Below are positions 1 through 6,655 of a stretch of 13,195 nt of DNA, in pieces. The stretch lies in assembly GCA_002255025.1 (NCBI GenBank), contig NJEJ01000017.1:1-13195 (forward strand), written 5' to 3'. Position numbers and translations under genes: made by a program. The notes beneath the pieces were generated by a model. That model had not been told where the DNA came from. It saw only the letters and a program-made list of their open reading frames with translations, and searched no databases. The number at the start of each line of letters is the position of its first letter. Within the stretch, counting starts at the first letter, position 1. The DNA is from Candidatus Bathyarchaeota archaeon ex4484_135. Its GTDB lineage: Archaea > Thermoproteota > Bathyarchaeia > EX4484-135.

Positions 1-497
1 GCATCCCAAACGAGCTTCAGGCCGTGATCCTCGGCTATTTCGCTCAGGGCCTTGATGTCCGCCGGCTGACCGTAGAGGTGAACGGGCTCGATGGCCACCG
101 TCCTCGAGGTGATCTTCTCGAGCACGTCGTCCGGGTCGAGGGTGAAGGTCCTCTCCTCTATGTCCGCGAAGACGGGCCTCCCTCCGGCCAGGACTATGGT
201 GTTCACAGAGGCCGCGAACGTGAAGGAGGGCACTATGACCTCATCCCCAGGTTTTATCATGGTCATGAAAGCCAGATGAAGAGCTGCTGTGCCAGAATTC
301 ACGGCCAGGGCGTATTTAGAACCGCATTTCTCCCTGAACTCCTCCTCAAAACGCCTCGTCAGCTCTCCCTCCCTGAAGAGACCCGACCTGAGGACCCTCA
401 CCACCTCCCTGACCTCTTCATCGCCTATGATGGGCTTCGATATAGGTATCCAGTGATTCGAGACGGGTTTCCCGCCCTCTATCGCGAGCTTCTCCAT
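1..497 (-). CDS. DegT/DnrJ/EryC1/StrS-family PLP aminotransferase, 3' end cut by window
   Basis: N-terminal 165 codons of a fold-type I PLP aminotransferase of the DegT family, which usually transaminates keto sugars on nucleotide carriers. Visible signatures: the N-terminal PISKPIIGDEEVREV segment, ALAVNSGTAALHLA (phosphate-binding loop), PSFTFAASVNTI, and PVHLYGQPADIKAL followed by LKLVWDA, whose Asp165 is the expected partner of the PLP ring nitrogen. The catalytic lysine lies beyond the window edge. ATG at 497 is preceded by a GGGGG-type ribosome binding site. It follows a 45-codon ORF in the same direction by 21 bases and lies downstream of sat and a TauE-type permease. Family assignment is firm. 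The sugar substrate cannot be read from this sequence. Confidence 0.92.
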   Translation of the reverse strand, partial: MEKLAIEGGKPVSNHWIPISKPIIGDEEVREVVRVLRSGLFREGELTRRFEEEFREKCGSKYALAVNSGTAALHLAFMTMIKPGDEVIVPSFTFAASVNTIVLAGGRPVFADIEERTFTLDPDDVLEKITSRTVAIEPVHLYGQPADIKALSEIAEDHGLKLVWD

Positions 498-518
498 CCG
501 GACCCCCTTACAGGGCCT

Positions 519-656
519 TTAAGATCTTTGACCTGATCTCGAGGACAGTAGGGCCTTTAGCTCCTCAAGGGTGGGCATGTTGCTAGCGGTCGCGAGCCCG
601 AGCTTGGCACATGCTATTAAGAAATTGATGGCCGCTCCCCCGAGCACAAACGACAT
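519..656 (-). CDS. small ORF, 45 aa, possible fragment or remnant
   Basis: A 45-codon ORF between the ribbon-helix-helix-like gene and the aminotransferase gene, starting ATG with GAGGGG seven bases upstream. The N-terminal half (SFVLGGAAINFLIACAKLG) is hydrophobic and loosely recalls the GG..xN motif near the start of PfkB-family sugar kinases. The C-terminal half is a short charged helix. It is far too short for a kinase, so it is either a genuine small protein or the remnant of a larger gene. The likeness to PfkB is weak. Confidence 0.35.
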   Translation of the reverse strand: MSFVLGGAAINFLIACAKLGLATASNMPTLEELKALLSSRSGQRS

Positions 657-674
657 CTGTCTGCCCCTCGTCCG

Positions 675-890
675 TCAGAGGTAGCCCAGGGCCCTAAGTC
701 TCTTCTTAATCTCCTCTTCCTCCTCGGGTGTAAAGACCGCTTCCCCTTCCTCTTCCTTCAGCACCTCCTCTAACACGAAAGTTACATATTCCTCCACATT
801 TTTGAATTCTCCGCCGCTCTCCCTGACGGCCTTCTCTATACGCTCGTAGAGCTTCCTGGGTATGTAGACGGCCACCTTCTCCCCGCCCAT
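675..890 (-). CDS. small ribbon-helix-helix/CopG-like protein
   Basis: A 71-residue protein with a strand-like N-terminus (KVAVYIPRKLYERIEKAV) followed by helices (VEEYVTFVLEEVL), the layout of a ribbon-helix-helix DNA-binding or antitoxin-like domain. A strongly acidic stretch (FTPEEEEEIKKRL) leads to the ending LRALGYL, similar to C-termini I recall from archaeal sulfatases. ATG at 890 is preferred over GTG at 899 because GAGGTG (897-902) sits six bases upstream of it and overlaps the GTG. It has its own TATA element and lies downstream of the permease gene. A DNA-binding role is inferred from the fold pattern only; no target site is evident. Confidence 0.7.
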   Translation of the reverse strand: MGGEKVAVYIPRKLYERIEKAVRESGGEFKNVEEYVTFVLEEVLKEEEGEAVFTPEEEEEIKKRLRALGYL

Positions 891-921
891 CTGGCCCACC
901 TCTCAAGGGAATTATAGCCAG

Positions 922-932
922 GCTATATAAGA
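922..932 (-). promoter_or_regulatory. TATA element of the small RHH-like gene
   Basis: On the minus strand the sequence reads CTTATATAG (923-931). It is centred about 26 bases before position 901, which predicts a transcript start around 900-905. That leaves a leader of roughly 10-15 bases carrying the GAGGTG ribosome binding site. The element lies in the gap between the permease stop (949) and the gene, so this gene and those after it can be transcribed separately from the sat operon. Confidence 0.55.
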
Positions 933-948
933 TGTGCTCCGCGGGACC

Positions 949-1719
949 TCAGAGACCAAGGACTATTTTCAACAGCATAGCTAAGCCCAGTGCTGTTATC
1001 AACAAGCCCATACCAAGCCTAAGAGAGCGTGGATTCGCCTTCCGCACCGAGTAGGCGGAAAGAGGGGCCGAAATGACAGCCCCCATCGTCACGGCCATGA
1101 TCAGGTCCCAGGAGAAGGCCTTAAGGACCAGGATGTAGCCTAAGAAGCCCACTAGGCACGTAATGGCCTCAGAGAGGGCCGTGATGCCTATGGCCTCCTT
1201 TTCGTTAACACCTATGAGGATCTGCCCACCGGCTAGGAGAGGGCCGTAACCGCCTCCGCTTATACCCTTGTTAAAGGAAGCCAGCAGACTTAAGCAAAGG
1301 ATTTTCTTCCAAGAAAATTGCTTGATTTTGAGGCCCGCCAACAAAAAGACTCCTACTGCTAAAATCATTAGGGCCACGTAGACCTTCACGACCGAATGGG
1401 GAAGGCTAAGTTGGCCGAGTACAGCCACAAGGACGCCCAGGGAACCAGAGGTGCCGAGCACGAAGGCCAGCTTGAAGTTACGTAAGCCAGGCCTGAGGTT
1501 CACGTTCCCCAGCCTGTGGTGAGCAAGAGCAGCAATGATCCCCGTGAAGAATTGAGAAAAGAGAACGGCTGGCACGACCTCAGAGAGGTCAAAGCTAAGA
1601 AGGAAAAGAATTGGCACGAGAAGGGTACCGTATCCACCGCCCAGGGTAGCGTCTATGTATTCACACACAAGGGATAAAAGAGCTACTAATAAAAAGGGCC
1701 AGAGATCCAAGCCCGCCAC
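949..1719 (-). CDS. TauE/SafE-family membrane permease (probable sulfur-anion transporter)
   Basis: A 256-residue polytopic membrane protein of the TauE/SafE (DUF81) family. It shows the typical two-fold internal repeat: a glycine motif GGGYGTLLVP at residues 27-36 and a matching GGGYGPLLAGGQ at 155-166, each leading into a membrane segment, with about seven or eight hydrophobic segments overall. Family members move sulfite, sulfoacetate, sulfonates or related anions. The GTG start at 1719 follows the sat stop codon with no spacer and no clear ribosome binding site, which suggests translation coupled to sat. Linkage to ATP sulfurylase makes a sulfur oxyanion the likeliest substrate; direction of transport cannot be told. 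Confidence 0.88.
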   Translation of the reverse strand: MAGLDLWPFLLVALLSLVCEYIDATLGGGYGTLLVPILFLLSFDLSEVVPAVLFSQFFTGIIAALAHHRLGNVNLRPGLRNFKLAFVLGTSGSLGVLVAVLGQLSLPHSVVKVYVALMILAVGVFLLAGLKIKQFSWKKILCLSLLASFNKGISGGGYGPLLAGGQILIGVNEKEAIGITALSEAITCLVGFLGYILVLKAFSWDLIMAVTMGAVISAPLSAYSVRKANPRSLRLGMGLLITALGLAMLLKIVLGL

Positions 1720-2871
1720 CTAGACGAAGCCGTACTTGGCTATTATCTTGGCCACCTCAGGTCTTATAATCTCGGGGGGTGGTTGCTTCCCCTCACGTAT
1801 CATGGCCCTCACAGTGGTCATGCTTATCTTCACACGTTCGGCCTCCGCATGACCGCACGTGTTCTCTGTGGCCACACCTCCACAGGCACGGCAGTAAAAA
1901 GGTCCTTTTAACAGAAGCACCTCTATGCCTAACTCCTCCGTGTTGAACTTACGTATGAACTCATGAGCGTCATAGTCGCCATACCAACCGCTCGGGCTGG
2001 CGTGTAACCGACCTACTATGAAGTGTGTGCAACCGTAGTTCTTGCGGACCAAAGCGTGGAACAGGGCTTCCCTTGGCCCAGCGAACCTCATCCAGGTGGC
2101 CAGGCCTGAGAGGACCACGCGGCCTTTCGGGTAGACGTTCTCTATGAGCCACCTGTATGCCTCTATTATGGCCTCGTTCTTGAAGTCGCCGGGCTTCTTC
2201 TCGCCCAAGACCGGGTGTATGAGGAGGCCGTCGAAGAGCTCCAGGGCTATACGCTGGAGGTGCTCGTGGGCCCTGTGGGGTGGGTTCCTGGTCTGGAAGC
2301 CCACCACGGTCCGCCAACCACGGGCCCTGAACTCGGCCCTGAGTTCCTCGGGCGTTTTGCACATCTCTGGGAAAGGCAGATCGGGCCTATCCAAGGCCCA
2401 TATCGGGCCAGCTAACAGCCTGTTGGACCGCCTGAGGACCTTGGCCACACCTGGGTGCCTGGGGTCATCGTAGCCGTAAATGGCCCTTGTCTCGGCCTTT
2501 GGGTCCACGGAGAATTTCTCCTCCACCGCTAGAATGGCCAAGGGCCTGCCCGATCGGTCAACTAGGGCTGCCTGATCTCCCTCGCTTAGAGAGCCGAACT
2601 CTGCTTCCCCAGCTGGCAGCACGACAGGCAGGGGCCAGATGAGCCCATTCTCAAGCCTCGCCTCGGCTAGGACACGCTCGTAATCCGATCGAGCCATAAA
2701 GCCCTCAAGGGGCGAGAAGCCGCCAGTGGCTATCTGCCAGAAGTCCATGGCTGTATTAGCGTCCATGATCACCTTAGGCATCTCACGGGCCTCTTCAAGG
2801 AGCCTCTCACGCTTAGGGCCTTTCACGAGCCTGCTGACCAGCCTGCCGCCGTGAGGCTCCCCGAGCTTCAC
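1720..2871 (-). CDS. sat: ATP sulfurylase (sulfate adenylyltransferase)
   Basis: A 383-residue enzyme forming adenylyl sulfate (APS) and pyrophosphate from ATP and sulfate in the cytoplasm. An N-terminal PUA-like domain (about 1-165) carries the family segment GGFSPLEGFM (50-59). The catalytic domain has QTRNPPHRAHEH (193-204), the Q-x-R-N-x-x-H-x-x-H motif, and a zinc site with C327, C330, C339 and H341. There is no fused APS kinase. The second nucleotide motif, usually GRDHAG, is GRLHASPSG here (287-295). The start is GTG at 2871. Its ribosome binding site AGGAGGT overlaps the last codons and stop of the upstream phosphodiesterase gene, so the two are translated in tandem. The permease follows directly. 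No APS reductase or APS kinase is in the window, so the fate of APS is open. Confidence 0.95.
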   Translation of the reverse strand: MKLGEPHGGRLVSRLVKGPKRERLLEEAREMPKVIMDANTAMDFWQIATGGFSPLEGFMARSDYERVLAEARLENGLIWPLPVVLPAGEAEFGSLSEGDQAALVDRSGRPLAILAVEEKFSVDPKAETRAIYGYDDPRHPGVAKVLRRSNRLLAGPIWALDRPDLPFPEMCKTPEELRAEFRARGWRTVVGFQTRNPPHRAHEHLQRIALELFDGLLIHPVLGEKKPGDFKNEAIIEAYRWLIENVYPKGRVVLSGLATWMRFAGPREALFHALVRKNYGCTHFIVGRLHASPSGWYGDYDAHEFIRKFNTEELGIEVLLLKGPFYCRACGGVATENTCGHAEAERVKISMTTVRAMIREGKQPPPEIIRPEVAKIIAKYGFV

Positions 2872-2876
2872 GGGTC

Positions 2877-4286
2877 TTACCTCCTCAGCACGCTCACGCC
2901 ATCCAGGCCGGACGGGATGGACACGCCCAGGAGATCCAGGACTGTCGGGCAGAGGTCCTCTATGGCCAACTCGCTAGCCCGGCCCTTGACGCGTTCCTCA
3001 GGATCCCTCAGCACGAACATGCCGAACTCGCCGTGGTTGCTGTCATCGGGCCCCTTAGCCGTCTCCAAGCTATAGGAGCTGCCGAACCCTATGGCTTCAT
3101 TGGAGCCGTAATGGAGGTTATCGAAGTAGACCGTCAGGTCGGGCATGAGGTCCAGCTTCTCGCCCCTGTAGGCTTCTTCACACATGAATACCCTGTTATC
3201 CAACTTCTCCCCATTGGGCCCCCTGACAGACGCCAAGAGTTCGGCTACCTGCTCTCTGACAGACAGGTATTCTTCGCCCGGCCTCACAATCCCCTTAGGA
3301 TCCCGGCCTCTTACGTTTATGAAGACCTGAGCCACGTAGGCCCCCAGGGCATAAGCTACCGTGTGCTCCCAATCTATGAGGCCCTTCTGGTCAAGCTCCG
3401 TTAGGCCGATGGGCTTCTCTGGCTTCTCCCTCAGCTTCAGAAAACCTTCCTCGGCCAAGATCTCATTGGCGTTCACACGGTAGTACATGCGTTTTGCCCC
3501 ATGGTCCGATATCAATATCACGGCCGTATCGGGCGGTACCAGCGCGAGCGTCTTGGCCAACTCGGCATCTATTTGCCTGTGGAGCTCGAGCAGGCCACCT
3601 TCGAGCTCGGGATCCTCCACGTACCTCGGGTGCTCCTCGTCGAAGAACTTCCAGAGTGTATGCTGGGCCCTGTCTATGCTCATTATGACCGTCATGAAGA
3701 AATCCCATTTCTCCTCGGCTAAGAAGTGTCTTATTATCTTGAAGTCCTGCTCCGTCTTGGCCTTAAGCTGCTCGTACAGCTGCCTGGGCGGGATACGCCT
3801 GTAATTGTACACATCTATGACGTACCTATCTGGCCCGCCAACCGCGCCCAGGACCCTCTCCTTGACCTCGGACGGATAGGTGAATTCTGACCGCGTGTTG
3901 GGTGTGAGGAAGCCCGAGACCATTATGCCGTTCAAGGGCAACGGCGGATACGTCACGGGCACGAACAGGAAGATGGGGCGTTTCCCGGCATGAGTCAGGT
4001 AATCCCAGAGCCTCGGCTTGCTTATCATGCGGGAGTTCACGATGCCAAACTTCGTGTAAGTGCCAGGGGTCCTGTACTTGAGGTCGTAGAGGCCGAAGTG
4101 GCCTGGATTAAGGCCCGTCAGAGAGGAAGGCCAGGCAGGGCAGGTTATGGGCGGCACCGTGGTCTTGACGTAGCCCCAGAGGCCCTCGCGAGCCAGGCCC
4201 GATATGGTTGGGAGCTCATCAGCCCATTTCTCGAAGACGAGAGAAGGCTCCACGCTGTCTATCCCTATGACTAAGGCTTTTGTCAA
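2877..4286 (-). CDS. alkaline-phosphatase-superfamily phosphodiesterase/nucleotide pyrophosphatase (COG3379-like)
   Basis: A 469-residue metal-dependent hydrolase of the type I phosphodiesterase/nucleotide pyrophosphatase group. The two-metal site appears complete: D10 in IGIDSVEP, nucleophile T48 in PPITCPAW, D205 and H209 in DRAQH, D261-H262 in SDHG, and H418 in SNHGEFG. TG.NPGHFG after the nucleophile and the C-terminal LCPTVLDLLG segment also fit the family. No signal peptide or membrane segment is apparent, so it is probably cytoplasmic. The TTG start at 4286 is supported by TGAGGGA (4294-4300) and the family-typical N-terminus. It is the first gene of a tight set with sat and the permease, six bases separating its stop from the sat start. 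Action on APS, PAP or another sulfur nucleotide is a reasonable inference but unproven. Confidence 0.88.
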   Translation of the reverse strand: MTKALVIGIDSVEPSLVFEKWADELPTISGLAREGLWGYVKTTVPPITCPAWPSSLTGLNPGHFGLYDLKYRTPGTYTKFGIVNSRMISKPRLWDYLTHAGKRPIFLFVPVTYPPLPLNGIMVSGFLTPNTRSEFTYPSEVKERVLGAVGGPDRYVIDVYNYRRIPPRQLYEQLKAKTEQDFKIIRHFLAEEKWDFFMTVIMSIDRAQHTLWKFFDEEHPRYVEDPELEGGLLELHRQIDAELAKTLALVPPDTAVILISDHGAKRMYYRVNANEILAEEGFLKLREKPEKPIGLTELDQKGLIDWEHTVAYALGAYVAQVFINVRGRDPKGIVRPGEEYLSVREQVAELLASVRGPNGEKLDNRVFMCEEAYRGEKLDLMPDLTVYFDNLHYGSNEAIGFGSSYSLETAKGPDDSNHGEFGMFVLRDPEERVKGRASELAIEDLCPTVLDLLGVSIPSGLDGVSVLRR

Positions 4287-4323
4287 TTTTTCTTCCCTCA
4301 GCTTTCAGTAAGCCTTAGTGAGG

Positions 4324-4339
4324 GTATATAACGTTTTCG
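4324..4339 (-). promoter_or_regulatory. BRE/TATA promoter of the phosphodiesterase-sat-permease operon
   Basis: On the minus strand CGAAAAC (BRE-like, 4333-4339) is followed by GTTATATAC (4324-4332). A start about 25 bases downstream, near 4302, would give a leader of some 16 bases that just includes the TGAGGGA ribosome binding site before the TTG codon. The element sits in the 59-base gap after the radical SAM gene. Confidence 0.65.
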
Positions 4340-4345
4340 GGCCGC

Positions 4346-6493
4346 TCAGGACACCGGCTCAAACAATATGCCCAGCTCCCGGGCGTAATCGAAGGCCTCA
4401 TGCATCTCCTGGGCATTCGGCCTCCGAGCTATATCGGGCCACTTCTCAGGCCAGCGAGCTACTAAGTGCTCGGGCCTGTACTGGCCCATTATATTCACGA
4501 GCAGCCGGTCCTTATCCAACTCACGGGCTATCATATCCAAGACGGGCTTAGTACAGCATTCTACGTGGTTCGGCATGACCAAGTGCCTTATTATCATGTC
4601 CCCGTTCTCCTGGGCCAGCTTCAAGTTCGCCAGGACCGTGCCCACGTAATCGATCCCGCCAGCCGTCAGCCTATCGGCACAGCAATTGTTACCGAACTTG
4701 AAGTCCGGGAGCCAGATGTCCACCACGTCCACGAGCAATCTCATGGCCTCAGGGCTGCAGAGCATGTTGCTGTTCCAGAGTATCGGGACGTTCACGTTCA
4801 GGCGGACCAGGCTGGCCAGTATGACGTGCAGGTTGGGCGTCGGCTCGCCGCCCACGAGGTTTATGTTAGCTGCTCCCTCACGCCTAAGCGTGGCCTCTAT
4901 GGCGGCCAGCTTGCGATCGTCAACAACGACGCCGTTCTCCGGATAGAAGGAGATGTCGTGATTTTGGCAATTATGCGTTATAAAGCCCTCACAAATGAAG
5001 ATGTTGTTCTCGGTTTCCAGATTAAAAACGGGCATCTCCCCTAACAGTTCTATATCCTCAATAATAGCTGTGGTGAGGATAGCTCTCCCCACGAGCCCAT
5101 ATAGCTTCCTAGATATTTTAGGATGCGTTCGCATAAAGAACTTGGCTATATGCTCGCCCCGGCCTATTCTTATAGAGTTAAGGCGGTTCTCATAACATTC
5201 ATAAACGTAGGGTATGCCCAGTAGATCAAGTCCTTTACATGCCATATCAAGCAAGTCCTCGTCCTTATTCGGTATCCTTAAAGCACGTCCCGAAAGGCTG
5301 CCCTCTGCATCGAAAAAGCCCGCTAAAAAGCCTCTATACCAAGATAAGGACTTCCTAGGCTCCGTTAACTCCTCTATGCGATGGAACACATCCCACTTCG
5401 TAGAGACTAAGCCTTTCTTTATCGAATTCCCGAAATTCACGTTTTTCGTCTCTAACGGAACACCTAGCAACGCTAAATACTTCCTGACCGTGTTAAGGAA
5501 TTCACTATCCTTTACGACAAAGTTGAAATATGGATATACATAACTCCTCCCGCCGTGTCTCACCGTATAGAATGTCATAGTGCCATCCCCCTTGATGGCA
5601 CCTGTTAGGTATCCCCTCATGTAGTCCTCGTCCTCAACAAAGCTCTCAGGCTTCACGGTAAACCTCACGACCATACCTTCCTTCATCAGTGTGGCTTTAA
5701 CAGGGGCTCTCGGGGGGTCTATGGCCAACCAACGACGCCTGTAGTCGAGAATTGGATGCTCAGCTGTCAATATTATGTCTCCTTTCGTTGTCCTAACCCT
5801 ATAAACCTCGGCTTTTCTCATAAACTTTGCCAATACTTTGACAAAGGTCAGCTTAAGCTGTTTCTTAGGCTTCGCCGGGAAGGAAACAGATAATATCTTA
5901 TCGCCGACCTTCACGTCGGCCAGGGGCTTGGCTACCCATGTATCGAGGATGACCATGCTCTCTGGAGCGACGCAAAATACGCACCTAAGATTGCAACTCG
6001 TGAAGAAAATGGTCCCCGAGCCCCCAACCGGGTGTCCTCCACCCCCCAGGAGCGGTGCCTCCTCACCGTAGTGGTGGAACCACGTGCTGACACGGGCTTC
6101 CCGGCCGAGACCGCAGAATCCCTTCTGGCCAGATGTCCTGTCAACGCCACAACGCCTGACGCAGAACCTGCAGGACCTGAGCATACGCTCGGCCAACTCG
6201 GCCTTCAGCCTGAGGAAATCGAGCCTGGGCTTCTCGAGCTCCTTGAGGCTCAGAGAGCCCTCCCTTATGCTCTCGTGGGCTTTCCTGAGCTCCTGAGCTA
6301 GCCTGTCGTGCAGGGACCATAGTTCAGGTTCCCTCATTTCCTTAAGGCAGCTCGGGTCCTCGTCGAGGCCCACGTGCTTGCATATCATGAACTTGGCAGG
6401 CTTCTCGTCGAGCATGACGGACCTGTACCAGGACAGCCTCCTGACGACCTCTGGGTTCCGCCAGACGGTTATGGCATCGGGCCTGAGCCACAT
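4346..6493 (-). CDS. PflX-like radical SAM protein interrupted by an intein
   Basis: A 715-codon precursor whose host protein would be 380 residues after splicing (1-173 joined to 509-715). The N-part holds a cysteine cluster C108, C111, C115, C127 ending KGFCGLG and then the radical SAM motif FTSCNLRCVF. The C-part continues CQNHDIS, NLVGGEPTPNL, WNSNM, DIWLPDFKFG and RHLVMPNH, the pattern of the PflX (COG1313) group. These relate to pyruvate formate-lyase activating enzymes, but their substrate is unknown. Joined, the cluster motif is C167-x3-C171-x2-C509. ATG at 6493 has GGGAG just upstream. The gene diverges from tRNA-Arg and is followed, after its own gap and promoter, by the phosphodiesterase gene. 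A glycyl-radical partner is not seen. Confidence 0.92.
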   Translation of the reverse strand: MWLRPDAITVWRNPEVVRRLSWYRSVMLDEKPAKFMICKHVGLDEDPSCLKEMREPELWSLHDRLAQELRKAHESIREGSLSLKELEKPRLDFLRLKAELAERMLRSCRFCVRRCGVDRTSGQKGFCGLGREARVSTWFHHYGEEAPLLGGGGHPVGGSGTIFFTSCNLRCVFCVAPESMVILDTWVAKPLADVKVGDKILSVSFPAKPKKQLKLTFVKVLAKFMRKAEVYRVRTTKGDIILTAEHPILDYRRRWLAIDPPRAPVKATLMKEGMVVRFTVKPESFVEDEDYMRGYLTGAIKGDGTMTFYTVRHGGRSYVYPYFNFVVKDSEFLNTVRKYLALLGVPLETKNVNFGNSIKKGLVSTKWDVFHRIEELTEPRKSLSWYRGFLAGFFDAEGSLSGRALRIPNKDEDLLDMACKGLDLLGIPYVYECYENRLNSIRIGRGEHIAKFFMRTHPKISRKLYGLVGRAILTTAIIEDIELLGEMPVFNLETENNIFICEGFITHNCQNHDISFYPENGVVVDDRKLAAIEATLRREGAANINLVGGEPTPNLHVILASLVRLNVNVPILWNSNMLCSPEAMRLLVDVVDIWLPDFKFGNNCCADRLTAGGIDYVGTVLANLKLAQENGDMIIRHLVMPNHVECCTKPVLDMIARELDKDRLLVNIMGQYRPEHLVARWPEKWPDIARRPNAQEMHEAFDYARELGILFEPVS
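4970..5974 (-). mobile_element. intein with LAGLIDADG homing endonuclease inside the radical SAM gene
   Basis: Precursor residues 174-508, 335 residues in all. Splicing motifs are complete: Cys1 followed by VAPESMVILDTW (block A), ILTAEHPILD with T70 and H73 (block B), VFNLETENNIFICEG (block F), and FITHN at the end (block G), with a Cys as first residue of the C-extein. Two dodecapeptide motifs, GYLTGAIKGDG (121-131) and GFLAGFFDAEG (215-225), carry the acidic residues D130 and E224 expected for an endonuclease. No frame break or missing key residue is seen, so both splicing and homing may be active. The DNA is AT-richer than its flanks: 23 of 60 bases are G or C at 5401-5460 by my count. 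That suggests arrival from elsewhere. Confidence 0.95.
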
Positions 6494-6520
6494 GTTCTCC
6501 CACGTATGTCAAGCGGCCTC

Positions 6521-6530
6521 GTTTTTAAAC
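6521..6530. promoter_or_regulatory. TATA-like element shared by divergent radical SAM gene and tRNA-Arg
   Basis: GTTTTTAAAC reads as a TATA-like box on either strand because its TTTAAA core is self-complementary. Its centre is about 28 bases before the first base of the tRNA on the plus strand. On the minus strand it predicts a start near 6499, six bases before the radical SAM ATG. No other TATA-like sequence stands out in the 60-base gap. Confidence 0.5.
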
Positions 6531-6553
6531 ACCCCGTATCTCAGGGTTCAAGG

Positions 6554-6631
6554 GGGCCCGTAGCTCAGCCTGGATAGAGCGGCGGCCTTCGGAGCCGTAG
6601 GTCCCGGGTTCAAATCCCGGCGGGCCCGCCA
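6554..6631 (+). tRNA. tRNA-Arg (anticodon UCG), CCA encoded
   Basis: A full cloverleaf without intron. Acceptor GGGCCCG (6554-6560) pairs with CGGGCCC (6621-6627); discriminator G6628 is followed by an encoded CCA (6629-6631). The D stem is GCTC/GAGC (6563-6566, 6577-6580). The anticodon stem GCGGC/GCCGT has one G-U pair, with loop CTTCGGA giving anticodon TCG at 6589-6591. The T stem CCGGG/CCCGG carries loop TTCAAAT. It reads CGA codons. It diverges from the radical SAM gene and borders the decayed accessory region. Confidence 0.97.
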
Positions 6632-6634
6632 GCC

Positions 6635-6655
6635 GTTGGGGGATTAAACCCCAAC
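6635..6655 (+). terminator. hairpin just after tRNA-Arg, possible terminator
   Basis: GTTGGGG (6635-6641) and CCCCAAC (6649-6655) form a perfect 7-bp stem around the loop GATTAAA, starting four bases after the encoded CCA. No T-run follows, and archaeal termination usually relies on T-tracts, so a terminator role is tentative. It may instead be a processing or structural signal in the tRNA trailer. Confidence 0.35.

Noticed and set aside
24..536. 170-residue plus-strand ORF opposite the aminotransferase
   Set aside because: It lies antisense to a clear DegT-family protein, lacks a family-like composition, and continues past the aminotransferase start without a ribosome binding site.
4466..5044. 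192-residue plus-strand ORF within the radical SAM/intein gene
   Set aside because: It is a shadow of the strongly supported minus-strand gene and has no protein-like motifs.
6541..6560. Possible attachment-site duplicate of the tRNA 3' end just upstream of the tRNA (GGGTTCAA then GGGGGCCCG)
   Set aside because: Only about eight matching bases followed by the acceptor sequence itself; too short to claim an att site, and no integrase is present.
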